A stretch of DNA of 18,173 nt from Pseudomonadota bacterium. Lineage in GTDB: Bacteria > Pseudomonadota > Alphaproteobacteria > Rhizobiales > Rhizobiaceae. Below the pieces are notes generated by a model. The model was not told where the DNA came from. It ran no database searches and saw nothing but the letters and a program-made list of their open reading frames with translations. Below, piece by piece: positions 1 through 7,231 of the stretch; position 1 is the stretch's first letter, and each line of letters opens with the position of its first letter. Position numbers and translations under genes: made by a program. Location of the stretch: contig JAEWHQ010000057.1 of NCBI GenBank assembly GCA_023387715.1, forward strand, positions 1-18,173, in the 5' to 3' direction.

Positions 1-33
1 ATATTAACCACTAGCCCGTGTGTGGAATGATCC

Positions 34-86
34 GGCACTTAACGGATGATAAACTAAAATGCAAGCCCTACCCGTTTATCCGTGCC
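34..86. other. Imperfect inverted repeat in the left-edge gap
   Basis: GGCAC followed by ACGGATGATAAAC (34-54) can pair with GTTTATCCGTGCC (74-86), leaving small bulges. No T tract follows on the plus strand, so this is not a clear terminator. It could be the 3' end of a transcript from the unseen left neighbour. The rest of positions 1-127 shows no gene or motif that I recognise. Confidence 0.25.
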
Positions 87-127
87 TAAATTACGCTTTT
101 ATGTAGCATAATCGCACATTTCATAAC

Positions 128-161
128 AAAAAAAGAAATCAGCCCAATGAGCTGATTTCTT
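128..161 (-). terminator. Intrinsic terminator of the eipB-like gene
   Basis: A perfect 11-bp stem is formed by 133-143 (AAGAAATCAGC) and 151-161 (GCTGATTTCTT) around a 7-base loop. Read on the minus strand the stem is followed by a run of T (128-134). It lies about 35 bases past the stop codon of the minus-strand EipB-like gene, so it most likely ends that transcript. Confidence 0.85.
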
Positions 162-196
162 ATATTTAATGCTTCGTTCTTTTGTGAAGAATGTTT

Positions 197-1105
197 TTAA
201 TTACACGGCGCATCCGCAGGCTGGCCTTTATAAAGATCAAGCTTGACCAATTTGCCACGCATCGAAAAATCGCCGTAATCCATAAACAGATCGCGCGTCA
301 CGCCATTACGGTACAATTTGAAATTGATACGGTAGATCGGCATGCCGTCCTGATTTTCCTTATCATCAAAATAAGCAATCGTGACCGGCCAGAATTTGTC
401 TTTGCCCATCTCGCCCAAAGATTTGTATTCATCATCTTTGACCGTCTGCTCTTTACCAAGCATCACAGTGGTTGAGACAATACGATTGGCATCTTCCGAA
501 CCATCAAAGATGGTTGTCTGATAAAATTTCTCGCCCTTTTCCGCCTTACCGATAATTTCGGTCAGGTGTTTGGTCGGGAAATTGGTTTTGGCCAGTTCAA
601 TATCGCTCTTTAGCGGCTGACTTAGTTTCACTTGCAGGTTTTTGGCTTGCAGCTCGGCATTGCCGCGCACTTCTTTGATCAGATCTTTATCCACAAAGGT
701 TTTATTGACGAAACTGAACTGTTTACCGTCACCCGCTTCAAAAGTAGTGGTCTGCTGATCAGTCAGCCGCTGCGGCTGCTCTTCCATATCAATCTGCGTT
801 ACAAAACGGAAATTGGTCGTATAGCCTTCACAGGCTGAGCCATTAAACTCATAGACCATACGGCCTTTCAGACCACTAATCCCCGTCTTATCATCCGCTT
901 TATCAAGCTGGAGATCATAAACAGCACGATGCGGCGCCAACATCACCGAAGGTGCAGCTATCGCCGGCACAGCTTCCAGTGCAAAGACTGCAACCATCAA
1001 ACCGCCGGAAACACCCGCCAGCGAGCCTGAAAATAAAGGCCGCCGCCCTAAGCAGAACGCTGCCTGCAACCCGGTTTGGCAAATGGCCTTTTTAATAAAA
1101 TGCAT
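197..1105 (-). CDS. eipB: EipB-like periplasmic cell-envelope integrity protein (DUF1849)
   Basis: This is a 302-residue protein of the DUF1849 family. In Brucella its member EipB is a periplasmic beta-spiral protein needed for envelope integrity. The N-terminus has basic residues (H2-K6), a hydrophobic stretch around 31-48 and an AIA-A site near 49-51, consistent with Sec export. The mature part keeps the family pattern: APHRAVYDLQL near 57-67, a cysteine at 92 (GSACEGY) and a cysteine at 301 next to the C-terminus. These two match the conserved EipB disulfide pair. I chose the ATG at 1105 because an AGGGAG ribosome site (1113-1118) lies 7 bases upstream. The open frame extends 40 codons further to 1225, but that extension lacks a signal-like start and runs towards the divergent ridA promoter region. 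The gene is monocistronic between a divergent neighbour and its own terminator. Family assignment is firm; function is transferred from Brucella. Confidence 0.88.
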   Translation of the reverse strand: MHFIKKAICQTGLQAAFCLGRRPLFSGSLAGVSGGLMVAVFALEAVPAIAAPSVMLAPHRAVYDLQLDKADDKTGISGLKGRMVYEFNGSACEGYTTNFRFVTQIDMEEQPQRLTDQQTTTFEAGDGKQFSFVNKTFVDKDLIKEVRGNAELQAKNLQVKLSQPLKSDIELAKTNFPTKHLTEIIGKAEKGEKFYQTTIFDGSEDANRIVSTTVMLGKEQTVKDDEYKSLGEMGKDKFWPVTIAYFDDKENQDGMPIYRINFKLYRNGVTRDLFMDYGDFSMRGKLVKLDLYKGQPADAPCN

Positions 1106-1209
1106 GCTATATCTCCCTGCAGAAGCAGTATGATAAAAAAACTCGTGGCGGAATCGAGACAAAAGTCGCAACCTTGCGATAATTTCCACCGATTCTGTCT
1201 TGCCACTGT

Positions 1210-1215
1210 TATAAT
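1210..1215 (+). promoter_or_regulatory. Possible -10 element for the ridA operon
   Basis: A perfect TATAAT lies 37 bases upstream of the ridA start codon, in the gap between the divergent eipB-like and ridA genes. No good -35 box sits 16-18 bases upstream (the nearest is a weak TTCCAC at 20), so the promoter is only a suggestion. Confidence 0.35.
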
Positions 1216-1252
1216 TGCACGACACAACACGAAAAGAATTAAGGATCTGAAT

Positions 1253-1717
1253 ATGACTGATACAATTGATAGCCGTCTTGCCGCTCTGGGTGTTACCATT
1301 CCAGCTTCTGCTGCACCGGCCGCAAATTACCTGCCATATATGCAGGCAGGCCAGTTATTGTTCACCTCCGGCCAGCTGCCGATGGATCAGGGCAAACTGA
1401 TCCATACCGGCCTTCTGGGCGCTGAAATCGACATTGCCAAGGGTCAGGAAACCGCACGCCAGTGCGCTATTCAGGTTCTGGCACAGGCCAAAGCAGCGCT
1501 CGGCGATTTGAACCGCATTAAGCGTCTGGTGAAAATCACAATTTTTGTGGCTTCTGCACCAGGCTTCACTGAACAGCACGTTGTCGGCAACGGCGCATCG
1601 GACTTCCTCGTCAATGTTCTTGGCGATGCCGGTAAGCATGCCCGCTCTGCTGTTGGTGTAGCAGCCCTCCCGTTTAATGCACCTGTGGAAGTAGAAGCGA
1701 TTTTTGAGGTCGCCTGA
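1253..1717 (+). CDS. ridA: RidA family enamine/imine deaminase
   Basis: This is a 154-residue RidA/YjgF/UK114-type protein. RidA enzymes hydrolyse reactive enamine and imine intermediates, such as 2-aminoacrylate released by PLP enzymes, and so protect PLP-dependent enzymes in the cytoplasm. The segment LLFTSGQLP (35-43) and the C-terminal RSAVGVAALPFNAPVEVEA (131-149) are diagnostic; R131 matches the arginine that binds the substrate carboxylate in this superfamily. At about 154 residues it is the longer COG0251 form rather than the ~128-residue E. coli RidA, so substrate preference may differ. The ATG at 1253 is preceded by AAGGA (1241-1245) at 7 bases. An in-frame ATG at 1076 would run back through the divergent eipB-like gene and is rejected. 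The stop codon overlaps the start of the next gene (TGATG), so the two are probably cotranscribed and translationally coupled. Confidence 0.9.
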   Translation: MTDTIDSRLAALGVTIPASAAPAANYLPYMQAGQLLFTSGQLPMDQGKLIHTGLLGAEIDIAKGQETARQCAIQVLAQAKAALGDLNRIKRLVKITIFVASAPGFTEQHVVGNGASDFLVNVLGDAGKHARSAVGVAALPFNAPVEVEAIFEVA

Positions 1718-2442
1718 TGTCATTTGCCCGTTGGTTAACTGAAACCCCTATTGCACATCGTGGTTTGCACGACTTGAACCATGATTGCTGGGAAAACTCG
1801 CTTTCAGCTGCACAAGTAGCCGTGAAACAGGGTTTTGCCATTGAATGTGATGTTCACCTCACCAAAGACGGTGAAGTTGTCGTATTTCACGACCCCACAC
1901 TCAAGCGGGTTGCTGGGCGCGACGGGCATATTTACGATTTGACGCTGGCAGAGGCGCAAGCGCTCACCATCGGCACCACACAAGACCATATTCCGTCTTT
2001 GCGGGAACTGCTTGATCTCGTTGACGGTCGTGTGCCCCTTATTATCGAAGTAAAGGGCACACCTGGTCATGATGACGGTCTGGTTAAAAAGGCCGCTAAA
2101 GAACTTGAAAACTATCAGGGACATGCCGCAATCATGTCCTTTGATCATCACATCATCCGCCAGTTTGCCTCTGATGCACCGGGTATTCCGGCAGGCCTGA
2201 CGGCTGAGGGCATGAGCCGTGAAGCGATGGAAGCTCATTTTTCCATGCTGGCTCACCGCATCGATTTTGTGTCTTATCATGTGCATGAATTGCCAAATCC
2301 GTTCATCAGTTTTGTGCGTGAAAAACTGCATATGCCGGTGATTACATGGACGGTGAAAGATCAGGCAACCAAAGCCCATAGTGACCTGAATGCCGACCAG
2401 ATTACCTTTGAAGGGTTCGACCCGCGCGCGCAGCTTGCCTGA
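1717..2442 (+). CDS. Glycerophosphodiester phosphodiesterase family protein
   Basis: This is a 241-residue cytoplasmic GDPD (TIM barrel) enzyme that would cleave glycerophosphodiesters to glycerol 3-phosphate and an alcohol. The N-terminal IAHRGLHD carries the catalytic H14-R15-G16. ECDVHLTKDG follows with metal-ligand candidates E43 and D45, then the second catalytic histidine H58 in VVFHDP. IIEVKG supplies E111 and K113. The length is normal for the bacterial UgpQ-like group and no signal peptide is seen, so it should act inside the cell on imported or recycled phospholipid head-group compounds. The start ATG overlaps the ridA stop by one base, with GAGG at 1706-1709 as ribosome site. It is the second gene of the ridA unit. 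It could also act on other phosphodiesters such as lysophospholipids; the sequence alone does not decide. Confidence 0.9.
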   Translation: MSFARWLTETPIAHRGLHDLNHDCWENSLSAAQVAVKQGFAIECDVHLTKDGEVVVFHDPTLKRVAGRDGHIYDLTLAEAQALTIGTTQDHIPSLRELLDLVDGRVPLIIEVKGTPGHDDGLVKKAAKELENYQGHAAIMSFDHHIIRQFASDAPGIPAGLTAEGMSREAMEAHFSMLAHRIDFVSYHVHELPNPFISFVREKLHMPVITWTVKDQATKAHSDLNADQITFEGFDPRAQLA

Positions 2443-2475
2443 TCATTCCGGATAAACCAGACAAGCACCAGCGCT

Positions 2476-2495
2476 GGCTCAATCTGTGTTGAGCC
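2476..2495 (+). other. Hairpin between the GDPD and FemAB-like genes
   Basis: GGCTCAA (2476-2482) and TTGAGCC (2489-2495) form a perfect 7-bp stem with a 6-base loop. A small palindrome, CCAGCGCTGG, begins just upstream and overlaps its 5' arm. No T tract follows, so it is not a normal terminator. It covers the first possible start codon of the next gene (GTG 2486), which speaks for the later start with a real ribosome site. It may be a processing or stability element that changes expression along the operon. Confidence 0.4.
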
Positions 2496-2524
2496 GAAAA
2501 GTCTTTGAGGAGGATTGCCGCAAG

Positions 2525-3724
2525 GTGTTGGACGATGAAGATCAAAGCCCTGAATTTCAGCTCCGTGTCGTCAGACAACTTGATGAATTCACGGCAGAAG
2601 AATGGTCTTCCCTTGCAGGCACCTCCAAAGGGCACGGAAATTATAATCCGTTCCTGTCCTATCACTTTTTAAACGCACTCGAAAAATCAGCAAGTGCAAC
2701 ATCGGCCACCGGCTGGCGGCCCTATCATTTGCGGCTTGAAACAGCCGATGGAATTTTGCTTGGTGCAGTTCCTGCTTATCTGAAAAGCCACAGTCAGGGC
2801 GAATATGTTTTCGATCATGGCTGGGCTGATGCTTATGAGCGCGCCGGCGGCCGCTATTATCCCAAATTGCAAATTTGCGTGCCCTTCACACCCGCCACCG
2901 GCTCTCGGCTTTTACACAACCGCGACTATGAACCTGCAGCGATCAGACAGGCATTGGCACTTGGTCTTCAGCAGCTGACCGACCAGCTCGGCATCTCGTC
3001 AGCCCATGTCACTTTTGTTGATGAAGCTCAATTAAAACCTTTGGAAAAAGCCGATTTCCTGCATCGGTCAGATCTGCAATTTCATTTTATAAACAATGGC
3101 TTTTCACAATATGATGACTTTTTAAGCGAGTTTTCATCTCGCAAAAGAAAGCTGATTAAAAAAGAGCGCAAAGAAGCCTTAAGCAACGGCATTACGATTG
3201 AATGGCTGCAAGGTGAACAGATCACCGGGGACGTGCTCGATCAGTTCTTTGCTTTCTATATGGATACCGGCAGCCGCAAATGGGGACGCCCTTACCTAAC
3301 CCGTGAGTTTTACACGATGATCGGCGAAACCATGGCCGATGATATTTTGCTGGTGATGGCAAAACGCGATGGCCGCTATATTGCCGGTGCGATTAATTTC
3401 ATTGGTTCCGATACGCTCTTTGGCCGCCATTGGGGCTGTATTGAAGACCATCCGTTTTTGCATTTTGAAGTCTGCTATCATCAGGCCATTGATTTTGCGA
3501 TCAAACATAAGCTCGACAAGGTTGAAGCAGGCGCGCAAGGTGATCATAAAATTGCGCGCGGTTATCAGCCTGTCCTCACCCATTCCGCCCATTATATTAC
3601 CCATCAGGGTTTGCGTAATGCTGTGGCAGATTACCTTGATACCGAGCGTCAGGACGTGATGCGCATGGCTGTGTCGCTGCAAGACCATCTGCCTTTTCGT
3701 AAAACACCTGAACTCGACACATAA
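2525..3724 (+). CDS. FemAB-like / GNAT-fold protein (PF04339, DUF482)
   Basis: This protein of about 399 residues belongs to the PF04339 family, named for similarity to FemA/FemB peptidoglycan aminoacyltransferases but without an established reaction. Family hallmarks seen in order are: an N-terminal segment on the EEWSSLAG theme, NPFLSYHFLNALE, GWRPYHLRLE, the conserved block SHSQGEYVFDHGWADAYERA, a YYPKLQICVPFTPATG block, a basic SSRKRKLIKKERKEA stretch and GSRKWGRPYLTREFY. The start is uncertain. The first in-frame GTG (2486) lies inside a hairpin and has no ribosome site. The GTG at 2525 has AGGAGG (2508-2513) 11 bases upstream and matches where the family usually begins; TTG 2528 is also possible. 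No ATG is near. It is the third gene of the ridA unit and ends 15 bases before the HIT gene. Family confident, function unknown; a cell-wall link is only suggested by the family name. Confidence 0.8.
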   Translation: MLDDEDQSPEFQLRVVRQLDEFTAEEWSSLAGTSKGHGNYNPFLSYHFLNALEKSASATSATGWRPYHLRLETADGILLGAVPAYLKSHSQGEYVFDHGWADAYERAGGRYYPKLQICVPFTPATGSRLLHNRDYEPAAIRQALALGLQQLTDQLGISSAHVTFVDEAQLKPLEKADFLHRSDLQFHFINNGFSQYDDFLSEFSSRKRKLIKKERKEALSNGITIEWLQGEQITGDVLDQFFAFYMDTGSRKWGRPYLTREFYTMIGETMADDILLVMAKRDGRYIAGAINFIGSDTLFGRHWGCIEDHPFLHFEVCYHQAIDFAIKHKLDKVEAGAQGDHKIARGYQPVLTHSAHYITHQGLRNAVADYLDTERQDVMRMAVSLQDHLPFRKTPELDT

Positions 3725-3739
3725 AACGGAGAAGACCCG

Positions 3740-4162
3740 ATGACAGCCGTCTATGACGATAATAATATTTTTTCCAAAATCCTGCGCGGTGAAATTCCGG
3801 CTCATCGTGTTTATGAAAATGATGATGTTCTGGCATTTATGGATGTGATGCCACAAAGCAACGGCCACACATTAGTGATCCCGAAAACCCCTTCACGCAA
3901 TCTGCTGGATGCTGCACCTGAGACACTGAGCGCACTGATGAAAGCCGTACAACATGTAGCAAAGGCTGCGAAGACAGCCTTTGAAGCAGACGGCATTACC
4001 ATCATGCAGTTTAATGAACCTGCCGCCGGCCAGACTGTTTATCACCTGCACTTCCATATTATCCCGCGCTATGAAGGTATCGATTTGAAGCCACATAGCG
4101 GTAAGATGGAAGATAATGGAATACTTTCCGCCAATGCCGAAAAGCTACGCGCACAGCTTTAA
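3740..4162 (+). CDS. HIT family hydrolase (histidine triad, HINT-like)
   Basis: This is a 140-residue cytoplasmic histidine-triad protein. Such proteins hydrolyse nucleotide phosphoramidates and related nucleotidyl bonds, using a nucleotidylated histidine intermediate. The triad HLHFHIIPR is complete with H102, H104 and H106. The upstream nucleotide-binding parts FSKILRGEIPAHRVYEND and NGHTLVIPK are also typical of the HinT/YcfF-type branch. A GGAG ribosome site lies about 8 bases before the ATG, and the gene starts 15 bases after the FemAB-like gene. It is the last gene of the ridA unit and is followed by a strong terminator. Nothing about the gene is odd; the physiological substrate cannot be read from sequence. 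Confidence 0.93.
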   Translation: MTAVYDDNNIFSKILRGEIPAHRVYENDDVLAFMDVMPQSNGHTLVIPKTPSRNLLDAAPETLSALMKAVQHVAKAAKTAFEADGITIMQFNEPAAGQTVYHLHFHIIPRYEGIDLKPHSGKMEDNGILSANAEKLRAQL

Positions 4163-4173
4163 ACGGACAATAA

Positions 4174-4200
4174 AAAACGCCGCTTCAAAAGCGGCGTTTT
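4174..4200 (+). terminator. Bidirectional intrinsic terminator between convergent genes
   Basis: AAAACGCCGC (4174-4183) and GCGGCGTTTT (4191-4200) form a perfect 10-bp stem with a loop of at most 7 bases. A T-rich tail follows on the plus strand (to 4204) and a T run follows on the minus strand (4172-4177). It ends the ridA-GDPD-FemAB-HIT transcript and can equally stop the convergent dipeptidase transcript. Confidence 0.9.
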
Positions 4201-4234
4201 CTTTAAGAGAATAATCTTAAGATTAAACTCAATT

Positions 4235-4282
4235 AAGCGCGCCTATTAAGCGCCCCCATCAAGCGCCCCCATCAAGCGCCCC
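4235..4282. repeat. 13-bp tandem repeat across the dipeptidase stop codon
   Basis: Units start at 4235, 4248, 4261 and 4274. The first is diverged (AAGCGCGCCTATT), the second and third are identical (AAGCGCCCCCATC), and the fourth is partial (AAGCGCCCC). On the minus strand the array begins with the last codons of the dipeptidase (Trp-Gly-Ala-stop) and repeats that end three times beyond the stop. The 13-base period shifts the frame at each copy. It looks like slippage duplication of the gene's 3' end. Confidence 0.85.
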
Positions 4283-5312
4283 AAGTGCGTTCCAGCACAC
4301 GGATCCAGTTGTCATGCGCAATCTTGTTGATTGATTCCTGATCATAACCATGCGCACGCAGAGCATCGATCAGCTTTGGCAGACCGGTTGCATCGCCGAT
4401 TTCTGTTGAAATCGCGGTGCCGTCAAAGTCGGAACCAAGTGCCACATGATCAATACCCATACGCTCAACCATATAATCAATGTGACGGATCATTTCTGAC
4501 AATGGCAGGTTCAGGTCTCGCACGCCTTCGCTGTGCAGGAAGGAAACGCCGAAGTTAAGACCGGCCAGACCACCAGTGTCGCGGATCGCATCCATCTGCT
4601 TGTCGGTCAGATTGCGGCTATGCGGGCAAACGCCATGCGCATTGGAGTGCGAGGCCACCAGCGGCGCATCGGAAAGCTTGGCAATATCCCAGAAGCCCTT
4701 CTCATTCATATGAGAAAGATCGATCATCACTTTCAGCTCGTTACAAGCTTTGATCAGACGCTTACCCGCATCGGTGAGGCCCGGACCGATGTCCGGCGAA
4801 CTATTGAAGCGGAAAGGCACACCATATGCAAAAATGTTCGGGCGGCTCCAAACCGGACCAAGGCTGCGTAGGCCAGCCTGATGCATCACATAAAGCTCAT
4901 CCAGACCATCGCTGATCGCTTCAACGCCTTCAATATGGAAAACAGCAGCAAAAGCACCATCTGCCATCGACTGGCGAATGTCGGAAGCCGTACGGCAAAC
5001 GCGGAAACCGCCATTTGCAGCCATTTCGATTCGGGTCAGCAAAGCCGCCATTGCCAATGTTGTGTTCAGCGCATCGCTATGGGCAGGCGTCTCGAAGTTA
5101 CCTTCTGCATTCAGCTCTTTTGACGGGCTTGGAACATAAATAGCGCACAAACCACCTGCCAGACCACCGGTCTTTGAACGTGGCAGGTCGATGTGACCAA
5201 CCGGTTCACCATTAATAAAACGCGCCTCAGGATTCGGCTCAGCAGATGTCCACAAACGCAGTAAAACATCGTTATGGCCATCAAAAACTGGGGTAATCGG
5301 AGCTGTTGTCAT
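4272..5312 (-). CDS. Membrane dipeptidase, peptidase family M19
   Basis: This is a 346-residue zinc dipeptidase of the renal dipeptidase (M19) family, which removes a residue from dipeptides and often accepts a D-amino acid at the C-terminal position. All expected ligands are present: H13 and D15 (DGHNDVLLRL), E128 (FHIEGVEA), H201 (LSHMNEKG), H222 (ASHSNAHGVCP) and the catalytic-type aspartate D295 (LGSDFDG). No signal peptide or membrane segment is visible, so it is probably cytoplasmic, as for many bacterial M19 enzymes. The start ATG at 5312 has AAAGG 11 bases upstream. The gene is divergent from the peptide ABC operon across a 320-base gap and convergent to the HIT gene. The context suggests that it degrades the peptides which that transporter imports. 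The 3' end lies in a 13-bp tandem repeat. Family very firm; D-peptide preference inferred. Confidence 0.93.
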   Translation of the reverse strand: MTTAPITPVFDGHNDVLLRLWTSAEPNPEARFINGEPVGHIDLPRSKTGGLAGGLCAIYVPSPSKELNAEGNFETPAHSDALNTTLAMAALLTRIEMAANGGFRVCRTASDIRQSMADGAFAAVFHIEGVEAISDGLDELYVMHQAGLRSLGPVWSRPNIFAYGVPFRFNSSPDIGPGLTDAGKRLIKACNELKVMIDLSHMNEKGFWDIAKLSDAPLVASHSNAHGVCPHSRNLTDKQMDAIRDTGGLAGLNFGVSFLHSEGVRDLNLPLSEMIRHIDYMVERMGIDHVALGSDFDGTAISTEIGDATGLPKLIDALRAHGYDQESINKIAHDNWIRVLERTWGA

Positions 5313-5632
5313 AACCAGATATGCCTTTATCAGTCTTGGAATTTAAAGCTTGAAGCTTATCACTATGTAAGGCTTACGCTCTTACACATAAATTGCCAAT
5401 GCGTTTTATGCATATGTTAGAAATCGCTTGCATAAGTTGGCCATTTATTTTAGCGAGCCCTAATCCATTTCCTCATTATGCATTCTGTGCATGACCGTTG
5501 CAAATTCTGCATTGGAACCCGCAAACCCACTCATGATACGGATGCTCGGAAAAATGCGCCTGGCGGTAAAGCTATAGGGATGGCGCTTTTATGGCAGTTG
5601 CGCACGCAATTGCTTTAACAGGGAGAATAAAT
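5313..5632. promoter_or_regulatory. Divergent regulatory gap with dyads and repeated TGCAT elements
   Basis: This 320-base gap separates the M19 dipeptidase and the peptide ABC operon and holds no credible gene. It contains a direct pair of AAGCTT (5346-5351, 5353-5358), a GTAAG-G-CTTAC palindrome (5367-5377) with a further CTTAC at 5381-5385, and an ATGCA-5-TGCAT dyad (5478-5492). TGCAT occurs five times, at 5409, 5429, 5479, 5488 and 5508. I could not assign a convincing -35/-10 pair to either gene. A regulator acting on both directions is plausible but no regulator gene is present in the window. Confidence 0.45.
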
Positions 5633-7231
5633 ATGATTTCGAGACGTAATTTCCTGGCAGGTGCCGCAGCGGTACCTTTCCTGTCTTACGCAAGCCTGTT
5701 GCCAGCTGTTGCTGCCGGCCGTCAGGACATTCTCGTTGTTGCTCAGACGCTCGACAACATGACGAGCCTTGATCCGCATGAAAGCTTTGAAGCTGTCGGC
5801 AGTGAAATCTGCAACAACATGTATCAGCGTCTTGTTCATCCAAGCCTGACCAATCCGGAAGAAATCGAAGGCGGCGTTGCTTCTTCATGGGAAGCTGACG
5901 AAGAAGGCAAAGTCTTCACCTTCAAAATGAACCCGGATGCAAAATTTGCCAGCGGCGCACCTGTAACTGCTGAAGACGCTGTCTTCTCCCTGCAGCGCGC
6001 TATCAAGATGAACAAAGGCGCAGCCTTCATCATCGGTCAGTTCGGCTTCACACCGGAAAACGTTGAACAGTGGATCACTGTCGTTGACGATTCCACCATC
6101 AAGCTTTCGCTCGAAACCCCGACCTCCCTCTCCTTCCTGCTCTATTGCTTGTCTGCAAGCATCGGCAGCATTGTCGAGAAGAAGGTTGTGATGGAAAACG
6201 CCAATGGCGACGACATGGGTAACGGCTGGTTGCAGAAGAACAGTGCCGGTTCCGGTGAATGGACCCTCGTTTCCTGGAAGCCAAGCGAAAGCGTAGTGAT
6301 GAACTACAACCCGCATGGTCTCTACAAAGGCAATGTAAAGCGCATCATGCTGCGTCACGTTGCTGATCCGTCTTCACAGCTTCTCATGTTGCAGAAGGGT
6401 GATGTTGATATTGCACGTAACCTGACCACCGAACAGTTGCGCGTCATCAACGACGACGAAAACTACAACATGGTTCGCCAGAGCGTCAGCGGCATCATGC
6501 TGATGTCCTTGAACCAGAGCAATGAAAAGCTGACCAATCCTAAGCTTTGGGAAGCAATCAAGTGGGCTGTTGATTACGACGGCATCCAGCAGAACATTGT
6601 TCCATTGCAGTACAAGGTTCACCAGACCATTGTTCCTGAAGGCTTCCCGGGTGCAATCACTGACAAGCCGTTCAAGCGCGACCTTGAAAAGGCAAAAGCT
6701 TTGATGGCTGAAGCTGGTCTTCAAGATGGTTTCACCATCAAAATGGATCACTACTCTGCACAGCCAAGCCCGGATATTGCGCAGGCAATTCAGGCAAATC
6801 TCGCAGATATCGGCATTAAAGTTGAATTGCTGGCCGCTGAAAACCGTCAGGTTCTCACCAAAATGCGCGCCCGCGAGCATGAAATTGCACTGACATCATG
6901 GGGTTCAGACTATTTTGATCCGAACACCAATGCGTCTGTGTTCTGCATCAATGAAGACAATTCTGACAATGCAACCACTAAGCCTTTTGCATGGCGCTCG
7001 CATTACCAGAACGAAGAGTTCATGAAGAAAGCTATTGCTGCCCGCGATGAAAAAGATCCGGCAACCCGCATCAAGCTTTATGGCGACCTTCAGCGCGAAT
7101 TCATGCAGAACAGCCCGTTCATCGTCATGATGCAAAAATTTGAAACTGCTGCTTGCCGCAAAGATGTGACAGGCATGCGTCTGGGTGTGCTTTCAGACAG
7201 CCACTCCTATGCAGGGATCGCGAAGGCGTGA
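5633..7231 (+). CDS. ABC transporter peptide-binding protein (SBP family 5), Tat-type signal
   Basis: This is a 532-residue extracytoplasmic solute-binding protein of the DppA/OppA family (PF00496), the receptor of the ABC transporter encoded next to it. The N-terminus carries a twin-arginine motif, SRRNFLAG (3-10), then a hydrophobic stretch and an AVAA site near 26-29, so export by the Tat route is likely. Family blocks include LDPHESFEAVGSEICNNMYQRLV, FTFKMNPDAKFASGAPVTAEDAVFS (split by usual variation) and a C-terminal FIVMMQKFET region. The start at ATG 5633 is chosen for its AGGGAG ribosome site (5620-5625). An in-frame ATG at 5591 would put 14 residues ahead of the Tat motif. The stop overlaps the first permease start by one base. 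The likely ligand is a di- or oligopeptide; the linked D-aminopeptidase and dipeptidase point to D-residue or cell-wall peptides. Ligand class confident, exact ligand inferred. Confidence 0.9.
   Translation: MISRRNFLAGAAAVPFLSYASLLPAVAAGRQDILVVAQTLDNMTSLDPHESFEAVGSEICNNMYQRLVHPSLTNPEEIEGGVASSWEADEEGKVFTFKMNPDAKFASGAPVTAEDAVFSLQRAIKMNKGAAFIIGQFGFTPENVEQWITVVDDSTIKLSLETPTSLSFLLYCLSASIGSIVEKKVVMENANGDDMGNGWLQKNSAGSGEWTLVSWKPSESVVMNYNPHGLYKGNVKRIMLRHVADPSSQLLMLQKGDVDIARNLTTEQLRVINDDENYNMVRQSVSGIMLMSLNQSNEKLTNPKLWEAIKWAVDYDGIQQNIVPLQYKVHQTIVPEGFPGAITDKPFKRDLEKAKALMAEAGLQDGFTIKMDHYSAQPSPDIAQAIQANLADIGIKVELLAAENRQVLTKMRAREHEIALTSWGSDYFDPNTNASVFCINEDNSDNATTKPFAWRSHYQNEEFMKKAIAARDEKDPATRIKLYGDLQREFMQNSPFIVMMQKFETAACRKDVTGMRLGVLSDSHSYAGIAKA

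Noticed and set aside
1106..1225. 40-codon N-terminal extension of the EipB-like protein
   Set aside because: The internal ATG at 1105 has a strong ribosome site and leads directly into a signal peptide; the extension would bury it.
1076..1252. 59-codon N-terminal extension of RidA
   Set aside because: It overlaps the divergent gene and is absent from the family; ATG 1253 has AAGGA at the right spacing.
1804..2379. 191-codon minus-strand frame inside the phosphodiesterase gene
   Set aside because: It lies wholly opposite a gene whose catalytic motifs are intact, and its product is not protein-like.
3296..3868. 190-codon minus-strand frame across the FemAB-like/HIT junction
   Set aside because: It is antisense to two well-supported genes, with no motif and low-quality composition.
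4235..4282. CRISPR array
   Set aside because: The units are 13 bp and contiguous, with no spacers and no cas genes.
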